A stretch of DNA of 18,973 nucleotides, taken from NCBI GenBank assembly GCA_034434895.1, contig DAOTYI010000299.1, positions 1 through 18,973 of the forward strand, in the 5' to 3' direction. Positions within the stretch are counted from its first letter, which is position 1, and every line of letters begins with the position of its first letter. A model generated the notes under the pieces. The model was not told the DNA's origin. It worked only from the letters and a program-made list of their open reading frames with translations, and made no database searches. This document shows positions 1 to 7,802 of the stretch, piece after piece. This DNA comes from DAOTXL01 sp034434895 (GTDB taxonomy: Bacteria; Chloroflexota; Anaerolineae; JAAYZQ01). The position numbers and the translations under genes are program-made.

Positions 1-38
1 GGGGGTAGGGGGGAGGTCGAATCGAACATTGTCGAGCT
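1..38. repeat. Half-copy of a MITE-like palindromic element at the window edge
   Basis: Read on the minus strand, this begins AGCTCGACAATGTTCGATTC and runs into a C-rich tract. It matches the left arm of the element at 15481-15572 at about 31 of 36 positions, and the right arm less well. The terminal AGCTCGAC overlaps the ssb stop codon (TAG, 37-39), so the element sits directly at the end of ssb. Only one arm lies in the window; the other would be to the left of base 1. Confidence 0.7.
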
Positions 39-516
39 AGAAGGGCAGGGTGTCCTCTTCGTAGCCCTCCGGTGGCGGTTCGCCGATGGGCGGCCCGCCG
101 GCGCCTTCTTCCCGGCCACCCAACATCTTGACCGTTCTGGCCGTGATCTCATAGTTGGCCGCCCGGACGGTGCCGTCACTGGCCGTATAGGTGCGTGGCC
201 ACTGCTGCCCATCCCGGGCATCGCCCGTGACCTCCCCTTCGACAAAGACCTGCATTCCCTTGTGCACATACTGGTTCACGGTCTCGGCCAACTGCCGCCA
301 GCAGGTCACACGCCACCAGGTGGTCAGCTCCCAATATTTGCCGTTAAACGAATCTTTCCAGCCGGTTGGGCAGGGGCGTTCGCTGCCGTCAGACAATGTT
401 TTGCTCAGCCGAGAGGTGGTTGCCACGCTCAGCGAAGTGACAGGGATGCCGTCGGGGGTGTAACGCATCTGTGGGTCCTGGCCCACTCGTCCGATGAGTG
501 TCACACGGTGAAACAT
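37..516 (-). CDS. ssb: Single-stranded DNA-binding protein
   Basis: SSB coats single-stranded DNA during replication, recombination and repair, and recruits partner proteins through its C-terminal tip. The 159-residue product starts MFHRVTLIGRVGQDPQMRYT, a typical OB-fold opening, continues through WWRVTCWRQLAE and GMQVFVEGEV, and ends in the acidic-hydrophobic tail EEDTLPF, the counterpart of the DDIPF tip of other SSBs. An insertion of about 15-20 residues (around residues 38-60, containing SERPCPTGW) lengthens the loop before the strand that is usually GxWxxxTxWHRV. A good ribosome site (AAAGGAG) precedes the ATG. It is the last gene of the minus-strand cluster and stops exactly at a repeat element. 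Upstream of it lies an inverted repeat (579-597), not an obvious promoter, so it may be co-transcribed with the NTPase gene. Confidence 0.93.
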   Translation of the reverse strand: MFHRVTLIGRVGQDPQMRYTPDGIPVTSLSVATTSRLSKTLSDGSERPCPTGWKDSFNGKYWELTTWWRVTCWRQLAETVNQYVHKGMQVFVEGEVTGDARDGQQWPRTYTASDGTVRAANYEITARTVKMLGGREEGAGGPPIGEPPPEGYEEDTLPF

Positions 517-578
517 GGTCTTGCTCCTTTCTCATGAATTGAGGTGCGCTCCACAGCGCCACAGAGGTTTTACAACCA

Positions 579-597
579 CCATCTTACCGCAAGATGG
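579..597. repeat. Inverted repeat between the NTPase gene and ssb
   Basis: CCATCTT and AAGATGG form perfect 7-base arms around ACCGC. It lies just past the stop codon of the THEP1 gene and about 65 bases before the ssb start. No T-run follows it on the minus strand, so it is a weak terminator candidate; an operator for ssb is equally possible. Only the symmetry is seen directly. Confidence 0.4.
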
Positions 598-605
598 GCA
601 AAATG

Positions 606-1160
606 TCAAGCAGGGGACTGTTCCCGTTCAGGGTAGCCCCCCTGTCGCAACCAGGCCATAATCTGGTCAGGCAGGGTCTGGCGATTGGCAGGGGTGACCT
701 CGACCAGGGTCACGTCGGAGCGCGCCTTGAGGGCATCCACCCACGGTTGCGGTCCGGCCATTACCGTGGCCAGCAGCGGTTTGGGGCCGTCCAGGGCTGC
801 CTGCACCGCTTCACGGAACGCAGCCGACAGGAGTTCCATCTTGCCGATTTCGTCAACCACCACAACAGCCACATCAGGGTGGCGCAGCGCCCGGTGGATG
901 GCTTCCACCCCTATCTGTTCCAGGTCCTGGAGGTGAACCCCATATCTACCGACGCGGTAAGGGCCGGCGATGTTCACCCCGGCGAGCGTGCCCTGCGGCC
1001 CATCCAGGGCCACCAGGCGAAATCCGGTCCGTTGTCCCTGCTCCCGGACCTCGGCAGTGTAAAAGCCGCCGGCCTTCCTGCCCAGCCGGGAGATGACCTC
1101 TCGGATGACGGTGGTCTTGCCCACGCCCGGTCGCCCGGTCAACAACAACGCCCGGCCCAC
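606..1160 (-). CDS. THEP1-type nucleoside-triphosphatase
   Basis: A 184-residue P-loop NTPase of the NTPase_1/THEP1 family. These small proteins hydrolyse NTPs in vitro and their cellular role is unsettled. The Walker A motif GRPGVGKT is at residues 9-16 and the family Walker B signature DEIGKME at 103-109, after a run of valines. The length is normal for the family (about 170-190). The start is GTG (1158-1160), chosen because the P-loop must begin within a few residues of it; an AGGGGG tract lies about seven bases upstream. It follows kbl by 33 bases, a gap filled by a heptamer repeat, so it is probably in the threonine operon. No functional link to threonine breakdown is known to me. Confidence 0.85.
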   Translation of the reverse strand: MGRALLLTGRPGVGKTTVIREVISRLGRKAGGFYTAEVREQGQRTGFRLVALDGPQGTLAGVNIAGPYRVGRYGVHLQDLEQIGVEAIHRALRHPDVAVVVVDEIGKMELLSAAFREAVQAALDGPKPLLATVMAGPQPWVDALKARSDVTLVEVTPANRQTLPDQIMAWLRQGGYPEREQSPA

Positions 1161-1172
1161 CCTCTCGCCCCC

Positions 1173-1193
1173 TGCTTCCTGCTTCCTGCCTCC
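1173..1193. repeat. Three-unit heptamer tandem repeat (GGAAGCA type)
   Basis: On the minus strand the units are GGAGGCA, GGAAGCA, GGAAGCA, directly abutting the kbl stop codon (1194-1196) and running into the ribosome-binding region of the NTPase gene. The purine-rich GGAA character resembles the tandem arrays at 10831-10877 and 16281-16320. The repeat may double as Shine-Dalgarno-like sequence. Confidence 0.6.
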
Positions 1194-2390
<1,197 letters not shown>

Positions 2391-2419
2391 CTCGACCCCC
2401 TTTCTCATCTGGTTTGAGC

Positions 2420-2446
2420 AGGGCAACTGCTCGCAGTTGCCCTACA
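2420..2446. repeat. REP-like palindrome, copy 1
   Basis: Arms AGGGCAACTGC and GCAGTTGCCCT enclose TC. The 27-base stretch 2420-2446 is identical to 4794-4820. It lies in the 57-base gap between the Vps62-like gene and kbl and ends next to the former's stop codon. A hairpin here could set relative expression of the two genes or protect mRNA ends, as REP elements do. Confidence 0.8.
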
Positions 2447-2447
2447 T

Positions 2448-3596
2448 TTAGCCTTTCTCTAAATTCAAGATCCCCGCCCAGTCCACAACCCCGATCCAGT
2501 TGGGGCGGATGCTCCCATCGTCGGCATAGCGCGGCCCCCGCGGGGCGCTGACCCCCGGCAGGCCGATCTCCTCAGCCTTTTTTCTCACACTGCCCAGGAC
2601 CTTATCAGCCCACGACGGCGGCAGCCAGTAACGGGTACCCCACGACCCCAAAAAGCCATCGGTCCACGGCTCGCTGTTCAGATCGATCCACTGCCGCCAG
2701 TCGGCCGGTTCGATGGTCAGCCCGTCGCCGGTGGCATAGTCCACCAGACCGTAGACTTTCATCAGGTCATACTCCCGACGCTGCGGGTAGGTGGCATGGG
2801 AGCCGCCGGCGACGTAGGCGACCGGGTGGGTGCCGTCCAGGGTCATGTCGGGATGGCCCCACGGTTTGGTCAGGCGCGAGTGGTGGCCCACGCAGGTCAG
2901 GTAGGCCGGAGGCTCCTGCAGATTGCCGGAGGAATCGGCCCGGAAAAAGAGGTAAAGCCCCTCCCAGTCCCCTTCGTGGTCATTCAGTCCGCCAAAAGAG
3001 GTAGCCCAATCGTTGTAGCCGTAGAAGAACCAGTATTGCAGGCAAAAATAATCGCGGTCGCGGTTGAGGCGATAGTAGCAGGTATAGTTCGGCCGGGCAG
3101 GCTGGCTGCGCGCATAGTTTTCGGCGGCGGCCTGCTGGATTTCAGGGGGCAGGCTCAGGCGCGGCAGGTCCCGGCTCGAACGCCGGCCCCGGGCCAGCAG
3201 GCCCATCACCAGGTCGTTCCACCAGAACAGTTGAGCTGCCCCCCGTGTCTTGTCGCTGAGCCACCGGTAAGCGATCCGGGCCAGTTCCTCCTGCCAGTGC
3301 CACGTTTTATACGACAGGTCGGTCAACGCCCCCAGGAGATCTGTTCCCCACCGGGCCAGGACATCCTGATCGGCCAGAGAGGGTGGCACCGACTGGAGAT
3401 AGACATCTGGTCGGTAGCGATAGGCCCGCACCAGGTCAGGAAGCGTGACCTGTCCCTGTCCGACGAGTGGGAGATCGATCCCTTTCTGGCGGAGGGTGCA
3501 ATAGCCGACGAAATCGTCCACGGCCATGGGGTAGAACTGTTCTCCCCGGGCAAAACACAGAATCGGGACATACTTTTCGTGCAGGACCTCGGTCAT
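2448..3596 (-). CDS. Vps62-like domain protein of unknown function
   Basis: A 382-residue protein without an evident signal peptide or membrane segment. The central part resembles the Vps62/plant DUF946 fold: LQYWFFYGYNDW (186-197), NDHEGDWEG (205-213) and HPVAYVAGGSHATYP (257-271), matching the family pattern of an aromatic-rich strand, an HEGDWE motif and a GSHAxYP motif. Residues 1-170 and the C-terminal 80 or so (rich in Trp and Pro) are not recognised. It starts 15 bases after the threonine dehydrogenase stop, with GGAG upstream of the ATG, and precedes kbl, so it is co-transcribed between the two enzymes of one pathway. Bacterial Vps62-like proteins have no established reaction to my knowledge; the conserved His, Glu, Asp and Ser residues would allow an enzymatic or binding role. 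The function remains unknown. Confidence 0.72.
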   Translation of the reverse strand: MTEVLHEKYVPILCFARGEQFYPMAVDDFVGYCTLRQKGIDLPLVGQGQVTLPDLVRAYRYRPDVYLQSVPPSLADQDVLARWGTDLLGALTDLSYKTWHWQEELARIAYRWLSDKTRGAAQLFWWNDLVMGLLARGRRSSRDLPRLSLPPEIQQAAAENYARSQPARPNYTCYYRLNRDRDYFCLQYWFFYGYNDWATSFGGLNDHEGDWEGLYLFFRADSSGNLQEPPAYLTCVGHHSRLTKPWGHPDMTLDGTHPVAYVAGGSHATYPQRREYDLMKVYGLVDYATGDGLTIEPADWRQWIDLNSEPWTDGFLGSWGTRYWLPPSWADKVLGSVRKKAEEIGLPGVSAPRGPRYADDGSIRPNWIGVVDWAGILNLEKG

Positions 3597-3611
3597 GAGC
3601 TTTGCTCCGCC

Positions 3612-4613
3612 TCAACTACACCCCTCCTGAGGATACAACCGTCCCTCGGCATGACGGCGGGTCAGCTTCTCCAGCATATCGGCGGTCATGGCCGCCAGAT
3701 CATAGGCCGGCTGCCAGCCCCACTCCTGGCGGGCGGCGCTGTCATCAATGGAGCGCGGCCACGAGTCGGCAATCGCCTGCCGAAAATCGGGCTCGTAGGT
3801 CACCTCAAAGTCGGGGATATGCTTTTTGATCTCGGCGGCCAGCTCCCCGGCTGAAAAGCTCATGGCCGCCAGGTTAAAGTCGGCATGGTGCTTCAGCCGC
3901 GAAAAGTCGGCTTCCATCAGCTCAATGGTGGCCTTGATGCAGTCGGGCATGTACATCATCGGCAGGATGGTATCCTCTCGCACAAAGCAGGTGTAGCGTC
4001 GGTTGGCCACCGCTTCGTAAAAGATGGCGACCGCATAGTCGGTGGTGCCACCCCCTGGCAGCGTTTCGGCGCTGATAATGCCCGGATAGCGCACCCCGCG
4101 CACATCCACCCCAAACCGTCGCACATAATAGTTGCACAGCAACTCGCCGGTGACTTTGGTGACGCCGTACATCGTTGTCGGCCGCAAGACAGTCTCCTGA
4201 GGGGTGTGGTCACGGGGGGTCTCCGGGCCAAACGCGGCGATCGAACTGGGGCAGAACACCCGGGTCAGCCCTCGCTCGCGGGCCACTTCCAGGACGTTAT
4301 ACAGGCCGTGAATGTTCACCTCCCAGCACAAATGCGGCTTTTGCTCCCCCACTGCCGACAGGATGGCCGCCATGTGGTAGATGGTGTCAATCTGGTACTT
4401 TTCAACCACCGCCTCCAGGGTTTCACGGCGGGTGACATCAATAAATTCAAAAGGGCCACCTTCGCACAGGACAGCACCCGGTTTGGTCCTGTGCCCGGTG
4501 GCCACTACATTCTCCGCGCCGTAGCGCCGACGCAGCTCAACGGTTAGCTCTGAACCGATCTGGCCGACCGCACCGGTCACCAGAATCCTCTTCATTTCTC
4601 CTCTTTCTGCCAT
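3612..4613 (-). CDS. L-threonine 3-dehydrogenase, short-chain (SDR/epimerase-like) type
   Basis: Oxidises L-threonine with NAD to 2-amino-3-ketobutyrate, which Kbl, encoded two genes downstream, then cleaves. The 333-residue product has a Rossmann motif TGAVGQIG (13-20), SSIAAFG (123-129) and the catalytic pair Tyr149/Lys153 in TTMYGVTKVTGE. RYPGIIS and the GGGTTDYA stretch are characteristic of the SDR threonine dehydrogenases found in some bacteria, Thermoplasma and animals; UDP-sugar epimerases of the same superfamily usually differ here. This form is unrelated to the zinc-dependent Tdh of E. coli. I chose the ATG at 4613 (GGGAGGA about ten bases upstream). MKRILVTG at 4595 is possible but its AGGAG lies only two bases away, and an ATG at 4661 would lie upstream of the transcription start. 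Confidence 0.88.
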   Translation of the reverse strand: MAERGEMKRILVTGAVGQIGSELTVELRRRYGAENVVATGHRTKPGAVLCEGGPFEFIDVTRRETLEAVVEKYQIDTIYHMAAILSAVGEQKPHLCWEVNIHGLYNVLEVARERGLTRVFCPSSIAAFGPETPRDHTPQETVLRPTTMYGVTKVTGELLCNYYVRRFGVDVRGVRYPGIISAETLPGGGTTDYAVAIFYEAVANRRYTCFVREDTILPMMYMPDCIKATIELMEADFSRLKHHADFNLAAMSFSAGELAAEIKKHIPDFEVTYEPDFRQAIADSWPRSIDDSAARQEWGWQPAYDLAAMTADMLEKLTRRHAEGRLYPQEGCS

Positions 4614-4651
4614 AGAAAGACTGTCCTCCCTGTCGTTGGATAGGTAAGGCA

Positions 4652-4680
4652 AGTATATCACACCCCCCCCGTTTCGTCAA
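4652..4680 (-). promoter_or_regulatory. Sigma-70-type promoter of the threonine operon
   Basis: On the minus strand, -35 TTGACG (4675-4680), a 17-base spacer and -10 TATACT (4652-4657) preceded by TGA, an extended -10. The predicted start lies near 4645, about 30 bases before the chosen dehydrogenase ATG. Spacing and both hexamers are close to consensus; no experiment supports it. Confidence 0.7.
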
Positions 4681-4728
4681 AACGGTTTCCACGGCAAGTG
4701 TCCGACAAACGGAACGGAAAAAGGTGGG

Positions 4729-4772
4729 GCGGCCCCCCACTGACGGGGGTCACAGACCCCCGCCGAGCAATG
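4729..4772. repeat. REP-like element B, copy 1
   Basis: A 44-base unit matching 4835-4878 with two differences. It contains the hairpin CGGGGGT-CACAG-ACCCCCG (4744-4762) with perfect 7-base arms. It is the first component of a B-A-B composite repeat in the region between the threonine operon and the glycosyltransferase. No open frame here looks like a gene. Confidence 0.8.
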
Positions 4773-4791
4773 AAGATGCCGAAAAGCGCAA

Positions 4792-4819
4792 GTAGGGCAA
4801 CTGCTCGCAGTTGCCCTAC
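4792..4819. repeat. REP-like palindrome, copy 2
   Basis: Perfect 13-base arms, GTAGGGCAACTGC and GCAGTTGCCCTAC, around TC. It shares 27 identical bases with 2420-2446. It lies between two copies of repeat B, forming a composite resembling BIME structures. Confidence 0.85.
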
Positions 4820-4834
4820 AAACGCACCAGCCTT

Positions 4835-4878
4835 GCGGCCCTCCACTGACGGGGGTCACAGACCCTCGCCGAGCAATG
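4835..4878. repeat. REP-like element B, copy 2
   Basis: Second copy of the 44-base unit at 4729-4772. One of its two changes is in the hairpin stem (ACCCTCG instead of ACCCCCG) and is compatible with a G-U pair, so the fold is retained. This fits selection for the hairpin, although one change is not proof. Confidence 0.8.
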
Positions 4879-4928
4879 GGATGCCCCCCGCCCATGCTCT
4901 GCTTCGAACACCCTTCAGGAAAACAGAT

Positions 4929-4957
4929 TTGCGGCTCTCCGCACTTCTTGCTATAAT
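4929..4957 (+). promoter_or_regulatory. Sigma-70-type promoter of the GT39 gene
   Basis: -35 TTGCGG (4929-4934), 17-base spacer, -10 TATAAT (4952-4957). The predicted start is near 4964, giving a leader of about 30 bases. The same -35 hexamer and spacing precede the tag-like gene at 14572. Confidence 0.7.
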
Positions 4958-4995
4958 CGGCACAGCATACAGGCCGCGATGAGACGAGGAAGGCG

Positions 4996-7293
4996 ATGAA
5001 CAATTACGGCACCCTGGCCCGACGGGCTCCGCTCCTGCTGCTCTTCCTCTTGGCTTTTGCCCTGCGCCTCTATCGCCTGCCCGACAGCAATATCTGGTGG
5101 GACGAGGGGTGGAGTGTGTGGTTGGGTCGGCTGTCCCCAGCCCGGATCGCCTACCTCACCGCCCTGGATGAACACCCCCCCCTGCACTACTGGCTGCTGG
5201 CCGGATGGAACCGGCTGGCGGGTGAGACGGCCTTTGCGGTGCGCTTCTCCACCCTCTTTTTCGCCCTGCTGACTGTGGCCCTGCTCTATCGCCTGGGCAA
5301 GAGGATCGCCGGACCGATGACCGGGCTGCTCGCCGCTTTCCTGTTGACCATTGCCCGCTTTCATGTCGAATGGTCCCAGGAGATCAAGATGTACGCCCTG
5401 GCTTCATTCTTCACCCTGGCCTCATTTCTCTGTCTGGTGCGGGCGTTAGAGGGAGGGCAGCGGCGATGGTGGGGGGGCTATGTCCTCTCGGCCGCCATGG
5501 CCCTCTACAGCAACTACCTTTCTCTGACCATCATCATCGGCCAGAACCTGTTCCTCCTCCTGTGGGTCCTGGCCGACCGTCGCGCCCGCCGCACCCTCCT
5601 GCCCTGGTCTCTGGCCCAGATCGCCGTCGGGGCGCTCTTTCTCCCCTGGTTTCTCTACACCCTCCGTCCCGAACACCTCACCTGGCAGGCAGCGCCGCCC
5701 TTCGATCTGGGTCTGTTCTTGAGGGTGTGGGCCACCGTGCTGGCCCTGGGCATCCCGGCCCATATCGAACGGTACGCCATCCCGACGGCCATCATCCTGG
5801 CCCTGGCTGCCTGTGGCCTGCTTCCGTTGTTGCACCGAGAGCAGGCTGACCGCCGCAACAGCATGCTGCTGTGGTGCTCTTTGCTCACCCCTCCCCTGCT
5901 GATCTACCTCCTCTCCCTGCCCAAAGTGACCTCGCTCTATGCGGCCAAGGTCGAAGCCCGCTACTTTCTTGTCTCCCTGCCGATCTTTGTGCTCCTGCTG
6001 GCCTGGGGGGTGCGGGAGATCGGCCGCCGTTCTGTCCTGCTGGCTGTGGCCGGGCTGGCCTTTGTGATCGCCGCCTCAACCCTCTCCCTGGCCGGCTACT
6101 ACGGCCAACGGCACCTGCGCGACGACTTTCAGAGCCTGACAGCCACCCTCAACGCCCACGTCCGCCCGGACGAGGCGGTGATCCTGCACACCGATGCCGA
6201 GTGGCCAGCCTTTGTCTATTCCTATCGCGGGCCGGCTCCCTGGTACGGGGTGCCCAACGGTCGGCAGATCACCCCCGGCGAAGCCAGACGCTTTGTGGAC
6301 CCCCTGCTGCGCGACCACCGGGCCATCTGGCTGGTGGTCACCCCGGACGCCATGGCCATTGACCCCCGCCGCCTGATCGAGAAGCGGCTGGGCCGCAGTT
6401 TGAAAAAGGTCGCCGACCTGAGCTATACCCCGCGCCGCCTGGTGCTCTATGCCGACAGGGAGCGCGACCTTTCCATTGTACCTGCCGACAACCGGCACAT
6501 CCAGCATCCCCTGGCCGTCAGAGCCTTCCCCGGCATCATGCTGCTGGGCTATGACCTGGCCCTGAGCGAGTACCGGACCGGTGAAGTCATCCGCCCGGCC
6601 TTCTACTGGGAGGGGAGTGGACAGGTCCGCCCCCAGGTGGCTCTGGTCAACAGCCGGGGCGAGGTGGTGAGGAAGGAGGAGGGCAGGGCGCAAGAGCTGA
6701 TCCCTGGCGCGGTGATCCGGACCCGCCATGAGCTGCCGCTCACCTCGGCCATTCCCGGCGGGCGCTATACGTTGCGTCTCGACCTCGGCACCGATTCCCT
6801 CCCCCTGCGCTCCATCCGGGTGATCAACACCGCCCGCACGGCCGATGCCGATATCCAGCACCCGCTCGTCGCCGATCTGGGCGATTCGGTTCGTCTTCTG
6901 GGATACAACCTGGAGGCTGCTGCCTGCAACCCCGGCCAGACCGTTCGTCTGACCCTGTACTGGCAGGCGCGAAAGGAGATGAACACCGGCTACGTGGTCT
7001 TTGTCCACCTGGTGGGACCTCACAACCCGGCGACCGGCAATCCCCTGTGGGGACAGGAGGATGTTCCGCCGCAACACGGAGAGCGGCCCACCACCGGCTG
7101 GTCACCCGGTGAAGTGGTGGCCGATCCTCACCAGGTGCAGATCGCGGCGGCTGCGCCGCCTGGCGAGTATGAACTCCAGATCGGGATGTACGATCCGGCC
7201 ACCGGGCGGCGGCTGCCGGTGTACGATGCCCGGGGCCGACCGGCGGGCGACCGGGTCACGTTGCAGACCGTGCGCGTCGGGGCCGGCCCATAG
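4996..7293 (+). CDS. GT39-family membrane glycosyltransferase with two C-terminal beta-sandwich repeats
   Basis: A 765-residue integral membrane protein of the GT-C fold (ArnT/PMT, dolichyl-phosphate-mannose mannosyltransferase type) that would transfer a sugar from a polyprenyl-phosphate carrier on the outer face of the membrane. The first TM is at about residues 11-25, followed by the loop WWDEGW (34-39) with the Asp-Glu catalytic pair, then DEHPPLHYW (58-66) and QEIKMYAL, both typical of the family. About ten further hydrophobic segments end near residue 365. The outer part then has two related domains beginning IQHPL near residues 502 and 619, each followed by LLGY(D/N)L and a GxxxRxxxYW strand. 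The ATG follows GAGGAAG. It is monocistronic, and its stop is two bases from that of the converging ferritin-like gene. The acceptor and donor are unknown. Confidence 0.85.
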   Translation: MNNYGTLARRAPLLLLFLLAFALRLYRLPDSNIWWDEGWSVWLGRLSPARIAYLTALDEHPPLHYWLLAGWNRLAGETAFAVRFSTLFFALLTVALLYRLGKRIAGPMTGLLAAFLLTIARFHVEWSQEIKMYALASFFTLASFLCLVRALEGGQRRWWGGYVLSAAMALYSNYLSLTIIIGQNLFLLLWVLADRRARRTLLPWSLAQIAVGALFLPWFLYTLRPEHLTWQAAPPFDLGLFLRVWATVLALGIPAHIERYAIPTAIILALAACGLLPLLHREQADRRNSMLLWCSLLTPPLLIYLLSLPKVTSLYAAKVEARYFLVSLPIFVLLLAWGVREIGRRSVLLAVAGLAFVIAASTLSLAGYYGQRHLRDDFQSLTATLNAHVRPDEAVILHTDAEWPAFVYSYRGPAPWYGVPNGRQITPGEARRFVDPLLRDHRAIWLVVTPDAMAIDPRRLIEKRLGRSLKKVADLSYTPRRLVLYADRERDLSIVPADNRHIQHPLAVRAFPGIMLLGYDLALSEYRTGEVIRPAFYWEGSGQVRPQVALVNSRGEVVRKEEGRAQELIPGAVIRTRHELPLTSAIPGGRYTLRLDLGTDSLPLRSIRVINTARTADADIQHPLVADLGDSVRLLGYNLEAAACNPGQTVRLTLYWQARKEMNTGYVVFVHLVGPHNPATGNPLWGQEDVPPQHGERPTTGWSPGEVVADPHQVQIAAAAPPGEYELQIGMYDPATGRRLPVYDARGRPAGDRVTLQTVRVGAGP

Positions 7294-7295
7294 CC

Positions 7296-7802
7296 TCAGA
7301 AGGGCGCAAAGCCCATCGCCATCTGGAACTGGTCCATCAAAAAGTTATATTCGCCTTCCAGCAGGCGCAGGTGCCCTCGCTCCATCTCGGCCAGATCGCG
7401 GAACATGCGCCGGCCGTTGACATCGTCGGTCTGGGCGGCAGCGTGGGTGTAAAAGTCTGCGGCATCCTTTTCAATCAGATAGGCCACCCGCAGCGCCGAC
7501 AGGTCAGAGGTGTAGGCCACCACATTCTGCTTCACCCGTTCCCGGGAAAAGATGGGGGCGCCGCCCGGCGGTTCCAGGCTCACCCCCCGGTATTCGGCCC
7601 ATTCGCCGCTCTGTTCGAGCATGGCTTTGGTGTTGCGCAACAGCTCCAGGTGCATAATCTCGTCCTGGGCCAGGCGCTCGAACATGCGCCGGGCCTGGGG
7701 GTCGTCGGTCCGTTCGGCGAATTTCTGATAGAAGTTGTGGCCATCAATCTCGGTCTGAATGGCCATTTGCAGGGCGGTCAGGGTCGCATCCAGTTCAGGC
7801 AT
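7296..7802 (-). CDS. Ferritin-like (rubrerythrin-type) diiron protein
   Basis: A 168-residue, mostly helical protein built from two homologous halves. Ligand-like residues are Glu18, Glu48 and His51 (DEIMH) in the first half and Glu111, Glu141 and His144 (MERGH) in the second, the classical E...ExxH...E...ExxH diiron arrangement. No C-terminal rubredoxin-type CxxC pair is present, so this is not a full rubrerythrin. The likely role is peroxide reduction or iron handling, by family analogy. The second half ends HLRLLEGEYNFL, nearly the same signature as in the two upstream ferritin-like modules. The start at 7802 was chosen because GGAGGAAAAGG precedes it; it overlaps the stop of the YyaL-like gene by eight bases, implying translational coupling. 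Confidence 0.86.
   Translation of the reverse strand: MPELDATLTALQMAIQTEIDGHNFYQKFAERTDDPQARRMFERLAQDEIMHLELLRNTKAMLEQSGEWAEYRGVSLEPPGGAPIFSRERVKQNVVAYTSDLSALRVAYLIEKDAADFYTHAAAQTDDVNGRRMFRDLAEMERGHLRLLEGEYNFLMDQFQMAMGFAPF

Noticed and set aside
3612..4613. UDP-glucose 4-epimerase or other NDP-sugar enzyme
   Set aside because: The SDR threonine dehydrogenase signature and co-location with kbl fit better than a sugar nucleotide role.
4677..5003. A small open frame with a repeated peptide (IARRGSVTPVSGGP)
   Set aside because: The repetition is explained by the two copies of repeat B, and the frame overlaps the GT39 promoter.
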